64,000 nucleotides of DNA from Gymnogyps californianus (taxonomy: Eukaryota; Chordata; Aves; Accipitriformes; Cathartidae): assembly GCF_018139145.2 (NCBI RefSeq), contig NC_059471.1, forward strand, positions 217,825,494 through 217,889,493. Direction: 5' to 3'. A program made the position numbers and the translations under genes. The notes beneath the pieces were generated by a model. That model saw only the letters and a program-made list of their open reading frames with translations. It did no database searches and was not told the DNA's origin. This document shows, one piece after another, positions 1 through 54,455 of the stretch; position 1 is the stretch's first letter, and each line of letters starts with the position of its first letter.

Positions 1-739
1 GCAAACCCCAAACTCACGGGCAGGAATCAGGGGCCACGACTTGGGCACCGTCCCCCCGGGGGAGGAGGGACCCCTTTTGGGTCAGCCATCCCCAGGGAGC
101 TCCTCGACCCCCAGCTCCTTGGCGGGGAAGCGAGGTCTTCCCGTCCTCTGCTCACGGGGGTCTCGTGGTGGCCGGGGACATCAGTCCCGGGCTTGATCCT
201 GGTGACCTGAGCCCGGTCCTGCTTCCCCAGCCTGGCACCCATGAAGCCAGATGGGCGCAGCCGGGGCAGAGCAGCGGTGGAGGTGCAGCCCGGGGGGGTT
301 AGTGGTTACGTTATTTGGGCAGGAGGGGTGAAGGGTGGTGGAGGGGACTGCAGCTCCCTGACCCTGGTGAGGTGGGGGGGGTAAGTGGGTGCCTGGAGGG
401 TGTGGGGGAGCACAGGGCCCAGCTGGGACCCCAAAACCCTGCTGCCAGCTCTGGGAGTGGGGGTGTCAGTGCCGGGGTAGGCTCCTTGGTGACCTCCACT
501 CCGGACTGGGCACCCCCACCCCCGCAGGACCCCACAAACCCCCAGGGCGGGGGGGGGGGGGGCACCCCCAGGACTGAGACACCCCCCCCCAACCCTGGAT
601 CGGGCTCCTTCCAACCGCGGCCCCGCAGGAACCCAAACCCCTGGGGCAGGGACCCCCCACCCCCCCCCCCCGCCTTCGAGCAGCGGCCAGAAGGAGCCCC
701 GGGGAGGGGGGGGTGATACTGCCGCCCCCCGCTCATTAC
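1..739 (-). other. STRIP2: STRIP2 intron 1 (partial, 5' end of the intron)
   Basis: Sequence downstream (in minus-strand sense) of the STRIP2 exon 1 splice donor. It is very GC-rich with long G and C homopolymers (for example near 550-562 and 655-671), so assembly errors are likely. Many long overlapping open frames exist on both strands only because stop codons are rare at this base composition. I see no further exon. The next STRIP2 exon, encoding the start of the conserved N1221-type domain, must lie beyond the left edge. Confidence 0.7.
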
Positions 740-922
740 CTCGGACTCCTTCCGCTGGCTCCTGAAGAGCTCCCGGCTCTTGGGCTGGGGCTGGGGCTGC
801 GCCGGGGGCTGGGGCTGGGGCTGGGGCTGGGGCTGGGCCGGCCGAGCCCTGCCCGGGGCCGGGGCCGGGGCCGGGGCCGGGGCCGGGGCCGGGGCCGGGG
901 CCGCGCCGCCCGCCGCCTCCAT
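740..922 (-). CDS. STRIP2: STRIP2 exon 1, coding part (striatin-interacting protein 2)
   Basis: STRIP2 (FAM40B) is a core subunit of the STRIPAK phosphatase/kinase complex and acts in cytoskeleton and cell-shape control. The exon reads 61 codons from ATG at 922-920 to the donor GAG|gtaatg at 740/739 and ends in phase 0. The C-terminal part, KSRELFRSQRKESE, matches the conserved STRIP1/STRIP2 N-terminal motif (human STRIP2 has a similar GREAFRSQRRESE, human STRIP1 FNRNQRKDSE, from memory). It resembles STRIP2 more than STRIP1. Before it lies low-complexity Ala-Pro and Gln-Pro repeat sequence encoded by GGGGCC and GGGGCT hexanucleotides. The frame stays open upstream to 1324, but that part is promoter-like, so I start at 922. 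Downstream tandem position relative to AHCYL2 agrees with human gene order. The rest of the gene lies off the window. Confidence 0.85.
782..835 (+). repeat. GGGGCT hexanucleotide repeat in STRIP2 exon 1
   Basis: Seven GGGGCT units, interrupted once by GCGCCG, on the plus strand. Read on the minus strand in the STRIP2 frame they encode alternating Gln-Pro. The array lies next to the GGGGCC array and probably diverged from the same expansion. Confidence 0.85.
855..902 (+). repeat. (GGGGCC)8 hexanucleotide repeat in STRIP2 exon 1
   Basis: Eight perfect GGGGCC units on the plus strand, which is the template strand for STRIP2. In the STRIP2 frame they encode an Ala-Pro run near the N terminus (about residues 8-22). 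The G-rich strand can form G-quadruplexes. The motif is the same as in human C9orf72, but here it is coding. Confidence 0.95.
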
Positions 923-1080
923 GCGCTGCGCCCCTCTGCAGCGCCGCCGAGCACGTGTGGGCCGGGCACCGCGCCCCGCCCCGGCCCCGCCTCCGCCGCG
1001 TCCATTGGTCCGTCGCTCCTTGGGGCGGGGCCGGAGGACACACCCCCGCTTCGCCATTGGGCAGGGGGGCGGGGCCAGAA
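923..1080 (-). promoter_or_regulatory. STRIP2: STRIP2 promoter and 5'UTR, CpG-rich, with CCAAT and GC boxes
   Basis: CpG-dense sequence just upstream of the STRIP2 start codon. On the plus strand ATTGG occurs at 1004-1008 and 1056-1060, which are CCAAT boxes read in the direction of STRIP2. GC boxes of the GGGGCGGGG type occur at 1022-1030 and 1068-1076, and an E-box CACGTG at 952-957. I see no TATA box. This is a typical housekeeping-style start. The transcription start is inferred to lie around 930-1000. Confidence 0.7.
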
Positions 1081-1560
1081 GGGCCTTGGAGTGGGGAGGG
1101 GCGTCCCTGGGGGGGTCCCCGGGGAGGGGGGGGGTGATGGGGACGGGGGGGTCCGCGGGATAATGGGGTGCAGGGACGGGGGGTTTGGGGTAACCCAGTG
1201 GGTGTCGGGGGACTTGGGGGGGTGCAGGGGCGTGGGGTACCCTCGCGATGGTGGGTGCTGGGAACAGGGGGTGCTGGGGGCTCCATGGGGTGTGCCTGGA
1301 GGTGACAGGTTTTGGGGGGGGCATGGGGTGCCCCAGGGTTGATGAGGTGCCCCTGGGGATTCTGGGAGCAAGAAATGTTGGGGAGGGGAGGTTATGGGGT
1401 GTCCCTAGGGCTGCTGGTAACAGGGGTGTCCCTGGGGGTGCTGTAGAGGATATGGGGTGTCCCTAGGGGTGATGGGTTGGGGTAGCAGGGGGGTGCTGGG
1501 CACAGTTGGAGGTGCCCGTCGGGCTAATGGGGGTGCGGGTGGGTGGCCATGGGGGTGCAG
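1081..1560 (+). repeat. G-rich degenerate minisatellite upstream of STRIP2
   Basis: G-rich plus-strand sequence with recurring blocks such as GGGGTGTCCCTAGGG (near 1396-1412 and 1451-1468) and GGGGGTGCTG. Units are irregular in length, so this is a decayed tandem repeat rather than a clean array. It lies between the AHCYL2 3' end and the STRIP2 promoter. Open frames across it are composition artefacts. Confidence 0.6.
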
Positions 1561-2300
1561 GGTGGCTCGGTCCTGCTGGCACCTGGGGGGGCTGCAGCTG
1601 CCCCACTGCAAGCAGGGGCCAAGAGTCCCCGTCCCCGAGGCACCCCCCAGCATCATCCGTTGAGTCAGGTTGTCCAAACCCCCGGTACCACAATTTTGGT
1701 GAAAAGCAGCTCCTGGCGGCCTGGAAACCAGGGGTGGGAGAGACCGGGACCTCGCCTCCCCGCTCCTCTCCTCCCTCCCTCTCCACCCAATACGGGGCCA
1801 GGGGGGACAGTTGTTTTTAGGGGTGACCACGCAGGGTGGTGCTGGACACCCCGTCTTGGTGCCGTTCGTGTCCAGCGTCATTCCCCAGCCGCTGGAAAAA
1901 CAAAGTCTTTAGGTCGGTATTTCCCTCCGCCACCTCGGCAGCATTGGCAGCTCTGCAGCAGGGAGGTGACGGATCGGGAGCAAAAGAGATAACGGGATTT
2001 TTCCGGCACCCCTCAGCCCGCTTTCCCCAAGGACACATCGGCAGCAAGAGCCAAAACAGCCGCCCGGAGCCCAGACAGCCGCGGCTGCCCCAAGGACACA
2101 CGGCTGCCGGAGCAGCTTTCCCAGCCGGGTTTTATACGGCAGTGGCGGGAGCTCGGGGCTACGGCATGGCACCGGGTTTGGGGACGACCTCCCCATCCCC
2201 ACCCCAGGGCATCACCATCCCTCACCTCCTCGTTGTGCCTCCCCCAGCCCAAAAAATTCCCCATCTGCTCCCGCCAGTCCCAAAGACGCTCCGGAGAAGC
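1561..2300. other. Intergenic spacer between AHCYL2 3' end and STRIP2 promoter
   Basis: GC-rich, without a recognisable exon, repeat family or RNA gene. The block 2020-2110 contains the near-repeated phrase 'CCCCAAGGACACA' twice. The spacer ends where composition drops sharply to AT-rich at about 2300, which I take as the AHCYL2 3' end. Confidence 0.5.
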
Positions 2301-2315
2301 TGAGTTTTCCAATGT

Positions 2316-2349
2316 TTTATTTGTGTTTTGAGATTACAGAGTCTTTATT
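2316..2349 (-). terminator. AHCYL2: Candidate AHCYL2 polyadenylation signals (distal)
   Basis: TTTATT on the plus strand (AATAAA in AHCYL2 sense) occurs at 2316-2321 and 2344-2349, at the sharp change from AT-rich to GC-rich sequence. Other canonical signals in the same sense lie at 2726-2731 and 3891-3896 and may give shorter 3'UTRs. Which site is used cannot be told from sequence alone. Confidence 0.5.
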
Positions 2350-3198
2350 GCTGATCTAATACAATCACTCAGACATTAATATTTAAAACATCCTTTTGAA
2401 AATGTTACGTTTGCAAAGTTTTCATTTCCTCACTGCAGGCTGATGACAGGTTTTGTCTTATTATTTCTAAAGTTCAGAACAGATTTAATTTCCTTAAACA
2501 ATTTTGCTGGTGTTACCTAAATCTCCTTTTTCCTAATTCTTTAAAAATGTGTTACATTAAAAAAAAAAAAACAAACAACCCATTACACGTTTAATTTAGA
2601 GATGATCACAGAATATGATTCCAGATTGATTAGGAAAAAGCCAAGCAAGCAAAAAAGCTTACAGAGGAAGCAGAACGACACGGAGAAGAGCTTTAAAAAT
2701 CGAGGTGGGAAAAGCCAGTTGGGATTTTATTATTAATTTTTTCTTTTTCTCCTATCTACCTGGAAGATAAAACGGGCTTAAAAATCGGCACGAAGGAATT
2801 CACGGATGAGGACAGCGCCACCGTATGCTGCACAAGCGATGGACACGGGGGAGGTAAGCGACTGCGTGAGCTGTACCGAAGGGTCACGCGGATGGAGGGG
2901 ATTTTCCTGGGGCAGAAGCGGCTGCGGTTGGGACACCTATTTTCCAAAAGCTGCTTTGCTCAACGTGACCCCGCAACCGCGTTTCACCTCGACCGAGAGC
3001 AGGATTTCACGCTCCGCCTCTGCAGAGAACAACAGAAACTCTGGGGTTTGCTGGTTGATGCAGACCAAGGTACTCCAGCGTGGGGAAGGACCTGAATGTG
3101 ACGTTTCAAATAGCTCAGGGGACTCTTCCCAAAAATCTCAGGATCTGGATAAAATTCATGAGTAAGTAGAGATTATTTTGAGTTTGTGGTTAGTGATC

Positions 3199-3575
3199 AG
3201 TCTTCTCAAAGTCTTCTCAAAGCCTTAACGTCTCCTCAAAGCCTTCTCAAAGCCCTAAGGTCTCCTCAAAGCCCTAAGGTCTTCTCAAGGTCTTCTCAAA
3301 GCCCTAAGATCTCCTCAAAGCCTTCTCAAAGCCCTAAGGTCTTCTCAAAGTTTTCTCAAAGCTGTAACGTTTCCTCAAAGTCTTCTCAAAGCCCTAAGCT
3401 CTCCTCAAAGTCTTCTCAAAGCCCTAAGGTCTTCTCAAAGTCTTCTCAAAGGTCTAACGTCTCCTCAAAGTCTCCTCAAAGCCCTAGGGTCTCCTCAAAG
3501 TCTCCTCAAAGGCCTAATGTCTCCTCAAGGTCTCCTCAAAGGCCTAATGTCCCCTCAAGGTCTTCTGAAGGTCTT
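3199..3575 (+). repeat. 30-bp minisatellite in the AHCYL2 3'UTR
   Basis: About twelve units of roughly 30 bp built from TCCTCAAAG, TCTTCTCAAAG and CCCTAAGGTC. Because the unit is divisible by three and lacks stops, the plus strand shows a 134-codon frame of SSKSSQSPKV-like repeats. Period, position and lack of flanking coding signal make this a chance frame. In the AHCYL2 transcript the array reads as GAG/GAA-rich sequence. Confidence 0.9.
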
Positions 3576-5303
3576 CCTTCTAGGCTTTGAGAAATTTCAA
3601 AGAGAAATTTGGAATATGCAAGCATACGAGAATGTTTGCTCCAAAGACAAGCAGCTTGTGGTCAAGCTGACTTCAGACCTCAGCATCAAGAGCTACGAGG
3701 ACTTGGCTGCCGAGACCATAATTCCACAGTTTTTCCTTTCTTGTGCGTGAACGAGCTGCCACAAAAGAATTTTTTCATGATGGCAAAGAAGTCCACGAGG
3801 ACAAAACAAGAATGTGTAGCTGATGAGGGACTCGGGTACCAAAGCAGCAACCACAGGATAAACGCTTTTGTGCTTACGGGGTTGGGCAATTTTATTTTAG
3901 AAGGACCATGTTCTCCATGGGAACCATAAAAGTGACTCTGATGAGACACGGAGACTTGGAAAGTCACCTTGGTAAGCATCCCATGCTGTCCGCAGTGTTC
4001 AGGCGGGACATCTTGGGCTAAAACACATAACTATGGCAAATTTGTTCTCCATCGGCTCTGATGCATCAAGATTTGAGGCGATTGAAGGGTTTTAGTGATG
4101 CTGAACTCTTCCCCACGCACAAAATCGGTGTGGGGATTACTCCGGCGTACGTCTCATACATTCAAAGGGGATTTCCAGATTTTATCATACAAATATTACT
4201 AGAAAATAAAACTCCAAAGATTTCCAACGAGGACTGAAATTCAGCTGAAGAAAGACCTCATGTGGACACAGGTCCTCCCAGCCGGGATGGCCGACGAGCT
4301 CTGCTTGGGTTTGGAAGAGCTCCCCGACACGTGAGCAGCATTTGTCAGCGAGGTTGCAAGGCTCTTCCACCAGCGTGGGCACACAAGGCTGCCCCGTAGC
4401 CCCACCGGGAATATGACTTTGGTTGAACCGTAGGAGGTTGGCACTCATAACGTAAGCAGCAGGAAAATACTGCGGAGCTGTGATGAAGGGAGCGGTGGTG
4501 GGTCCTACCCCACCACCACGTCTGCCTCCGAGCGGGCACCGCTCTGCCCTCCCGGCTCCTACCGCGCGCTAGGGGCTATCCCTGGCTGATGCTAACGACC
4601 GGACCCTTCGTTACAGCTTTCAGCAGTGCTAAGGCAAAGTTCACCAACTCGCTGGCAGTACCGTCCCTCGGGCCGTTCAGCAGAATTACGAGAGGTTTCT
4701 CCAGCGATGGGCCGGCGAGATTTACCGCTTCGCTGCCAAGGCGGCACCCAGCTGGTCGGCAGCGCCTGGAGCAAACGAAGTTTTTAGCTGCGTTGTCAAA
4801 TGGCAGGAGAAATGCAAACCCAGCCGCCCTCCGGCCGGCTCTCACGGCTGCTGGGATCCTGATCCGCTGGAAGAAGCGCTGGGATGCGAAGGAAACCAAA
4901 AGCAACGTGCGACCTCGAAGTCGGATCCCGCGGCTCCCGTCGTGCGCGTCGGATTAACGGTGATAACGGACTATTCCAAGTACATCACAGCGATTCGATT
5001 CCACCAGCTTCTTCCTCGCCTCCCCGATCCTCCCAGCCCCGAAAAAGAACAACCCAAAGAGAAAAATGAAACAAACGGAAGGAAATCCACCGTCTCCCAG
5101 TCCCGCGGCAGTACGAACACCAGTGGCAGAGGCCGCATGTACAGTATTCTAATTTAATAAATAAATAACCTAAACACACTGTCTACTATGTGAGCAAGCC
5201 CGGCTCTAACTTAGGAAGCTTGCGCTGTTTCATCCTGTACAGTAGTTGAGAAAAGACTTGGGTTCTTGTTCCTTGCGATTCTCCGGGATACAGCGGCAGG
5301 AAC

Positions 5304-49214
<43,911 letters not shown>

Positions 49215-49450
49215 AGGTGACACCCTCCACGCTCACATTTGCTGGGCAGAAGGGATGCAGAGCGACGCAGCGGGATGCACCAGCCCAGCAGCCGAGCCCC
49301 CCCGCTCTTGAGCTGCTCGCCGGGGGCTTTGGTGGACAGATCTTCTCCCAGCTGAGGTCTTCGTTATGAGCCAGCCTCGTTAGCCAAGCGTTCAGGGGCG
49401 AGACGGGCAGCTCGGTTCCTCATTTCTGTTCAAAATCCCGCACCGGGTGA
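49215..49450 (-). promoter_or_regulatory. AHCYL2: Putative AHCYL2 promoter/5'UTR for first exon b
   Basis: Immediately upstream of the MEKWD exon. GC-rich relative to its flanks, with CpG-containing words, a C-run at 49299-49305 and no TATA box. Whether it is a true start or part of an upstream intron with an acceptor cannot be decided by eye. Confidence 0.4.
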
Positions 49451-52254
49451 AGCGCTCAGATCCAGCCCATTTTTGCAGTCGCGATTTCAAGCCGACCCCG
49501 GCTCTGCTCGATGTTCGAGCCGAGAGCGAACAAGAGCAACCTCGCCGTGGCGCGGAGGAGACGTCCATCCATCGCCTGCCTATGCCCCTAGCCCTGCGTC
49601 ACCAAAACGCCGATACCCTGACCGATACAACAGCAAGGTCCAAGAGGCACACCTATATTTAGAGCTATAGGTCTCCTGCAACGCGGACTATACCCGGCAC
49701 CATCAAAAGTTCATGCAACTTCAAACAAAACAGCATACGGACACCTCTAACGCTGAACGGCTTTCAGCTTCAAACTCGATACAGTTAGAAAGGAACTTCA
49801 TAATCCCGTGGCCATGCGCAGAACCAGCTAAATATTTTTAAATGATTTGCATTTAGCCCAATCTCAGGGAAAAGCAGGGATGGAGCAGGCTGCCGGGGCT
49901 GCAGCTCCCTCTGCTGAGCACGCTCAGCCCTTGCTCTGCAGAAGGGGAAGAGGACAGAAATGAAGGTTTTGTAGACAGAGCGATTGCAAAGGGATCTCCT
50001 GCTCCTGCAAAGGCACCGTTTCCACGGCCAGCAGCTCCACAACGGCCCGGACCGGGATACAAACAAAATTTTGCCACTTTGCAGTGCTGAAGACTTGACT
50101 TGAGGTTTCAACTTAACTGAAACCTCTCTGGTTCGCTCAACATAATGAAGGATTCCACCCTCAGGAATTAATGAGCCATCTGTGACCATTTTCTGAGCCC
50201 GCTTTGGTATTTTATCAGTACATTTCCACCCGCAAAGCGAACGGGGCGAAGCAAAGGTGGGGCTGGCAGCATCTCGCTGGAGACGCTCACGGAAATCCCT
50301 CTTCTCTGCCGGGAAGGTCTGGCAGCTCATCAGCCCACACAAACATTTCCTTGTTGTACTTTTCTTCACACAAAGCACTTTATTTGAGGCAATAGTTGAC
50401 ACAAATCTCCCTTCACCAACTTCCTCCTATTCTGGCAGCCGGGCAAGGAACTTGGCTTGTGAGCCACCAGCTTGTGAGCCACCAGCTTGTACACCACCGG
50501 TAGACACGTCCCGTTGGGCTGCCAGCACGCCTAGATGGACAGAAGAAGTCCCCAGGTTCCCCTCCTTGCTCTGCTCTCTCATCAGGTGAACAATTTCAAT
50601 GCTGGAAATTTTGGAGTTGGCCGTTTCTGGCTAAGACAGGGTGGCAGGAGGCTACGGGTGACAACAAGTCGAAGAGGTGTAACTCAAATCTTCTGGGCAA
50701 ACACCACGCACAACCCAAGTCCAGTAGATTTATTTTGTCTGCATCACCACCTAAGTCAATTAGCTGAAAGCGGGAAAAGTTTGTTATTTTTGGGGGCGTA
50801 TTTTCACACTGTTGGCAAGCTCGCCCTTCCAGATTGAAAGAAGCTTCTGTTCAGTGCTGCCTTCAAGCCTTCAGGCCATTATATTCCCATCTCCAAGCAC
50901 CATTAAGCTTAACTTGAGTCAGAAAAAAAACCCTCTTCATCTAGGCACTCCCTTGAGCAGCAATTCCACCAGCTGGGGAGGCTGGTAACGTCCCCTCCCG
51001 CAGCAGGAGAGACGGCAGTGCACAGCGGCCCCTCATCGGGCAGACATCTCAGACGTTCCCACCAGAGCCGACACACCACGGGGCACCAGATGGACGGGTT
51101 TTGCACAGCACGTATATTCCCGTATAGCCGGCGAAGTGCTTCCCAGAGCACTAGCTGTCCCTGACCGCTGGGCATCCCTGCCCCAGCGCACAACGTCCCC
51201 CAGGCTGCTCCGCTACCTTTGTGGTTTGAGAGCAAACCCCGTACCAACATCCTTATAATAATTACGCCTTCCCCAACTTCTTTTTAACGTTCACCATCGG
51301 ATGTCGTCCACCTACTCTGATAGTGGAGGTCGTTCCTCAAAACCAGCCCCAGTGATCTTCAGAGCCTGCTTTGCAACACACGGTCACGGGCAGCCTTAGC
51401 TCAGATGCTCCCTGGAGCGACAGGACAAGGGGGAATGGTTTTAAACTAAAAGAGGGGAGATTCAGACTAGATATAAGGGAAATTTTTTACGATGAGGGTG
51501 GTGAAACACTGGCACAGGTTGCCCAGAGAGGTGGGAGATGCCCCATCCCTGGAAACATTCAAGGTCAGGCTGGACGGGGCTCTGAGCAACCTGATCAAGT
51601 GGAAGATGTCCCTGCTCGTGGCAGGGGGTTGGACTAGATGACCTTTAAAGGTCCCTTCCAACCCAAACCATTCGATGATTCTATATTAAACGGGGGCTCA
51701 TATTGCTGTAAAATTAACCTCAAAACCGTCTCATACATTGCTGGTGTCGTAGGTGAGCCAGCTTCAGTTTTGCTGTTAAACGCAGGGGGGTTGGGTCATT
51801 TGAAAGACAGAACTGACCATCTCTGTACAGAATTTGGCTTAAAAAGGACAGCCAACACAAAACCTTGCCAAAAATACTGCACCGGCACAGTAGGCTGTAA
51901 AAAAAAATATGCAGCCTGGCTGCTGTAGACCCAAGTTTACAAAGTTTAGCCTGTTTGAGTCACGTTTTTCCAAACTAACAGAAGAACCGATCAGGATTCG
52001 CAGTTTCAGGGTTCCCGGGTGAAAGACACAGCAGAAGCTCAGTCTCGTTGACTACCCACATCTTTGGCGTCAGCCCTGACATCTACTGACTTACTGACGC
52101 TACAGACCACGGGAACGTTCCCGGTTATTGCTCAAACACCTCTTTTAGCCTCCAAAATACTTACGAAACACTGACCATCAACCCTCCCTTTCAACAACTT
52201 GGCAACAGCACTGATTGGTAAAGGAATTGTAAAGGCAGCTACTATTTAGAAGTT
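49451..52254. other. Non-coding stretch upstream of first exon b
   Basis: Probably intron 1 of the longer AHCYL2 isoform. Contains a CR1 (51414-51685) and a three-copy 15-bp tandem repeat at about 50456-50500 (CTTGTGAGCCACCAG). No exon recognised. Confidence 0.5.
51414..51685 (+). mobile_element. CR1 LINE 3'-end fragment
   Basis: Plus orientation, GAGCGACAGGACAAGGGGGA to the terminal CGATGATTCTATATT. Subfamily with GATGACCTTTAAAGGTCCC. Confidence 0.95.
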
Positions 52255-54455
52255 GTTGCATACGCCGGCAAGTCTTGTGTAGGCGTTGGGTAAGTGGGCA
52301 GCGAGGCGGACTGAAAACCAGCTGAACTGGCCCAGAAGGTTGTGACCAGTGGCACGAAGTCCGGCTGGAGGCCGGTCACCAGCAGCGTGCCCTGGGGTCC
52401 GTACTGGGGCCAGGACTGTTGCACATCTTCGTTGACGAGCTGGGCAACGGAGCAGAGCACACCCTCACCAAGTCAGCAGGTGACAAGTGGGAGGAGAAGG
52501 CTGATCCACCCGGATAGCCTGGAGAAAGAGGCAAAGAGGAGCCTCATGAAGTTCAGCCAAGGGAAATGCCAACTCCTGCCCCTGGGGAGGGATAACCCCA
52601 TGGGGTGGGGTGACCCTGGCTGGAGGCCGGGTGCCCACCAAAGCCGCTCTGTCACTCCCCCTCCTCAACTGCACAGGGGGAGAGAAATACAACGCAAGGC
52701 TTGTGGGTCGAAATAAGGACAGGGAGAGATCACTCTGCAATTGCCGTCACAGGCAAAACAGACTCGACTTGGGGAAAATTAGTTTAAATTATTACCAATC
52801 AAATCAGAGTAGGGTAATGAGAAATAAAACCAAATCTTAAAAACACCTTCCCCCCACCCCTCCCTTCTTCCCAGGCTCAACTTCACTCCCGATTTTCTCT
52901 ACCTCCTCCCCCCGAGCAGCGCAGGGGGACGGGGAATGGGGGTTTGGGTCAGTTCATCACACGTTGTCTCTGCCGCTCCTTCCTCCTCAGGGGGAGGACT
53001 CCTCACACTCTGCCCCTGCTCCAGCGTGGGGTCCCTCCCACGGGAGACAGTCCTCCACGGACTTCTCCAACGCGAGTCCTTCCCACGGGCTGCAGTTCTT
53101 CACGAACTGCTCCAGCGTGGGTCCCTCCCACGGGGCGCAGTCCTTCAGGAACAGACTGCTCCAGCGTGGGTCCCCCGCGGGGTCACAAGCCCTGCCAGCA
53201 AACCTGCTCCAGCCTGGGCTCCTCTCTCCACGGGGCCACGGGTCCTGCCAGGAGCCTGCTCCAGCGCGGGCTTCCCACGGGGTCACAGCCTCCTTCGGGC
53301 ATCCCCCTGCTCCGGCGTGGGGTCCTCCATGGGCTGCAGGTGGATATCTGCTCCACCGTGGACCTCCATGGGCTGCCGGGGGACAGCCTGCCTCACCATG
53401 GTCTTCCCCACGGGCTGCAGGGGAATCTCTGCTCCGGCGCCTGGAGCACCTCCTCCCCCTCCTTCTCCACTGACCTTGGTGTCTGCGGAGCTGTTCCTCT
53501 CACATCTTCTCACTCCTCTCTCCGGCTGCAATTGCTGCTGCACAGCAACTTTTTCCCTTTCTTAAATCTGTTATCCCCAAGGCGCTACCACCGTCACTGA
53601 TGGGCTCGGCCTTGGCCAGCGGCGGGTCCGTCTTGGAGCGGCTGGTATTGGCTCCATTGGACACAGGGGAAGCTTCTAGCAGCTTCTCACAGAAGCCACC
53701 CCTGCAGCCCCCCCCGCTACCAAAACCTCGCCACGCAAACCCAATACACTCCATACACCAGTACATCCTGGAGGCCAACCAGGTTGGAGAGGAGCTCTGC
53801 AGAGAAGGCCCTGGGCGTCCTGTGGACACCACGCTGACCACGAGGGGCAATGTGCCCTCAAGGCAAAGGTGACCACCAGTGCGCTGGGCTGTGTTGGGCA
53901 GAGCGTTGCCAGCAGGAGAAGGAGGTGGTCCTGCCCCTCTGCCCATCACTGGTGTGCTGGGTCCAGTGCTGGGCTTCCCAGGACAAGACAGGAACACACT
54001 GGAGCGAGCCCAGCGCAGGACCGTGGTGATGGTTAAGGGAGTGGAGCATCGGTCACACAAGGAGAGGCCAAGAGCTGAGCCTGCTCAGCCTGGAGAAAAG
54101 ACGGCTCGGCTCAAGAGGACTCGAGCAGTGTGTACAAACACCTCACGGGAGGGAATGAGCAAGAGGGAGCCAGGGTCTTCTCAGTGGTGACCGCTGAATG
54201 GACGAGAGGCAACAGGCACAAACTAAAATACAAGAAATTCCATTTAACCACAAAAACCCCCGTCTTTACTGGGAGGATGACCCTGCTCTGGCACAGGCTG
54301 CCCAGAGAGGTTGTGGAGGCTCCATCCTTGGAGATATCCAACACCTGACTGGACGTGGTCCTGCCCAACCTGCTCTAGGTGGCCCTGCTTGAGCACGGTG
54401 GGCTGGACTTGATGATCCCCCGAGATCCCTTCGAACCTCAACCATTCCGTGAAGT
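52255..54455 (+). mobile_element. CR1 LINE copy interrupted by an LTR
   Basis: Plus-orientation CR1. The left part (about 52255-52600) covers the reverse-transcriptase region (GGGTCCGTACTGGGGCCAG, the DNA for GSVLGP). The right part (53749-54455) runs from CACCAGTACA through GGCACAGGCTGCCCAGAGAG to CTCAACCATTCCGTGA. The CR1 consensus CCCCATGCACCAGTAC is exactly what is obtained by joining the two sides. Degraded and non-coding. Confidence 0.85.
52601..53748. mobile_element. Solo LTR of an avian endogenous retrovirus-like element, nested in CR1
   Basis: 1148 bp beginning TG (TGGGGTGGGGTGACC) and ending CA (CCCAATACA), flanked by CCCCA at 52596-52600 and CTCCA at 53749-53753, a 5-bp target duplication with one mismatch. 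Inside are GC-rich tandem phrases (GCTCCAGCGTGGGTCCCTCC and variants) that give long open frames on both strands, none with retroviral gag, pol or env features. I recognise the sequence as a widespread bird repeat; its family name and orientation I cannot fix. A 5-bp duplication would suit an ERVL-type element. Confidence 0.7.

Larger units (their letters stand above)
2300..5303 (-). other. AHCYL2: AHCYL2 3' untranslated region (inferred)
   Basis: Sequence after the AHCYL2 stop codon (5306-5304) with no further splice-like coding exon and with several AATAAA signals in AHCYL2 sense (3891, 2726, 2344, 2316). If the distal signal is used the 3'UTR is about 3 kb. It contains the 30-bp minisatellite at 3199-3575, an A-run at 2559-2570 (a U-run in the mRNA) and otherwise unremarkable sequence. 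Plus-strand frames here are not genes. Confidence 0.55.

Noticed and set aside
306..1371. Long Pro/Gly-rich frames on both strands
   Set aside because: GC-rich sequence with few stops. Only the minus-strand stretch 922-740, ending in the conserved STRIP motif and a splice donor, is supported.
3186..3590. Plus-strand Ser/Lys/Pro repeat frame of 134 codons
   Set aside because: It is a translation of a 30-bp minisatellite in the inferred AHCYL2 3'UTR; no splice sites or family similarity.
52936..53600. Three overlapping plus-strand frames of about 170-218 codons, possibly a gene
   Set aside because: They lie wholly inside the LTR and follow its tandem GC-rich phrases; similar frames exist in all phases. 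No retroviral protein motif.
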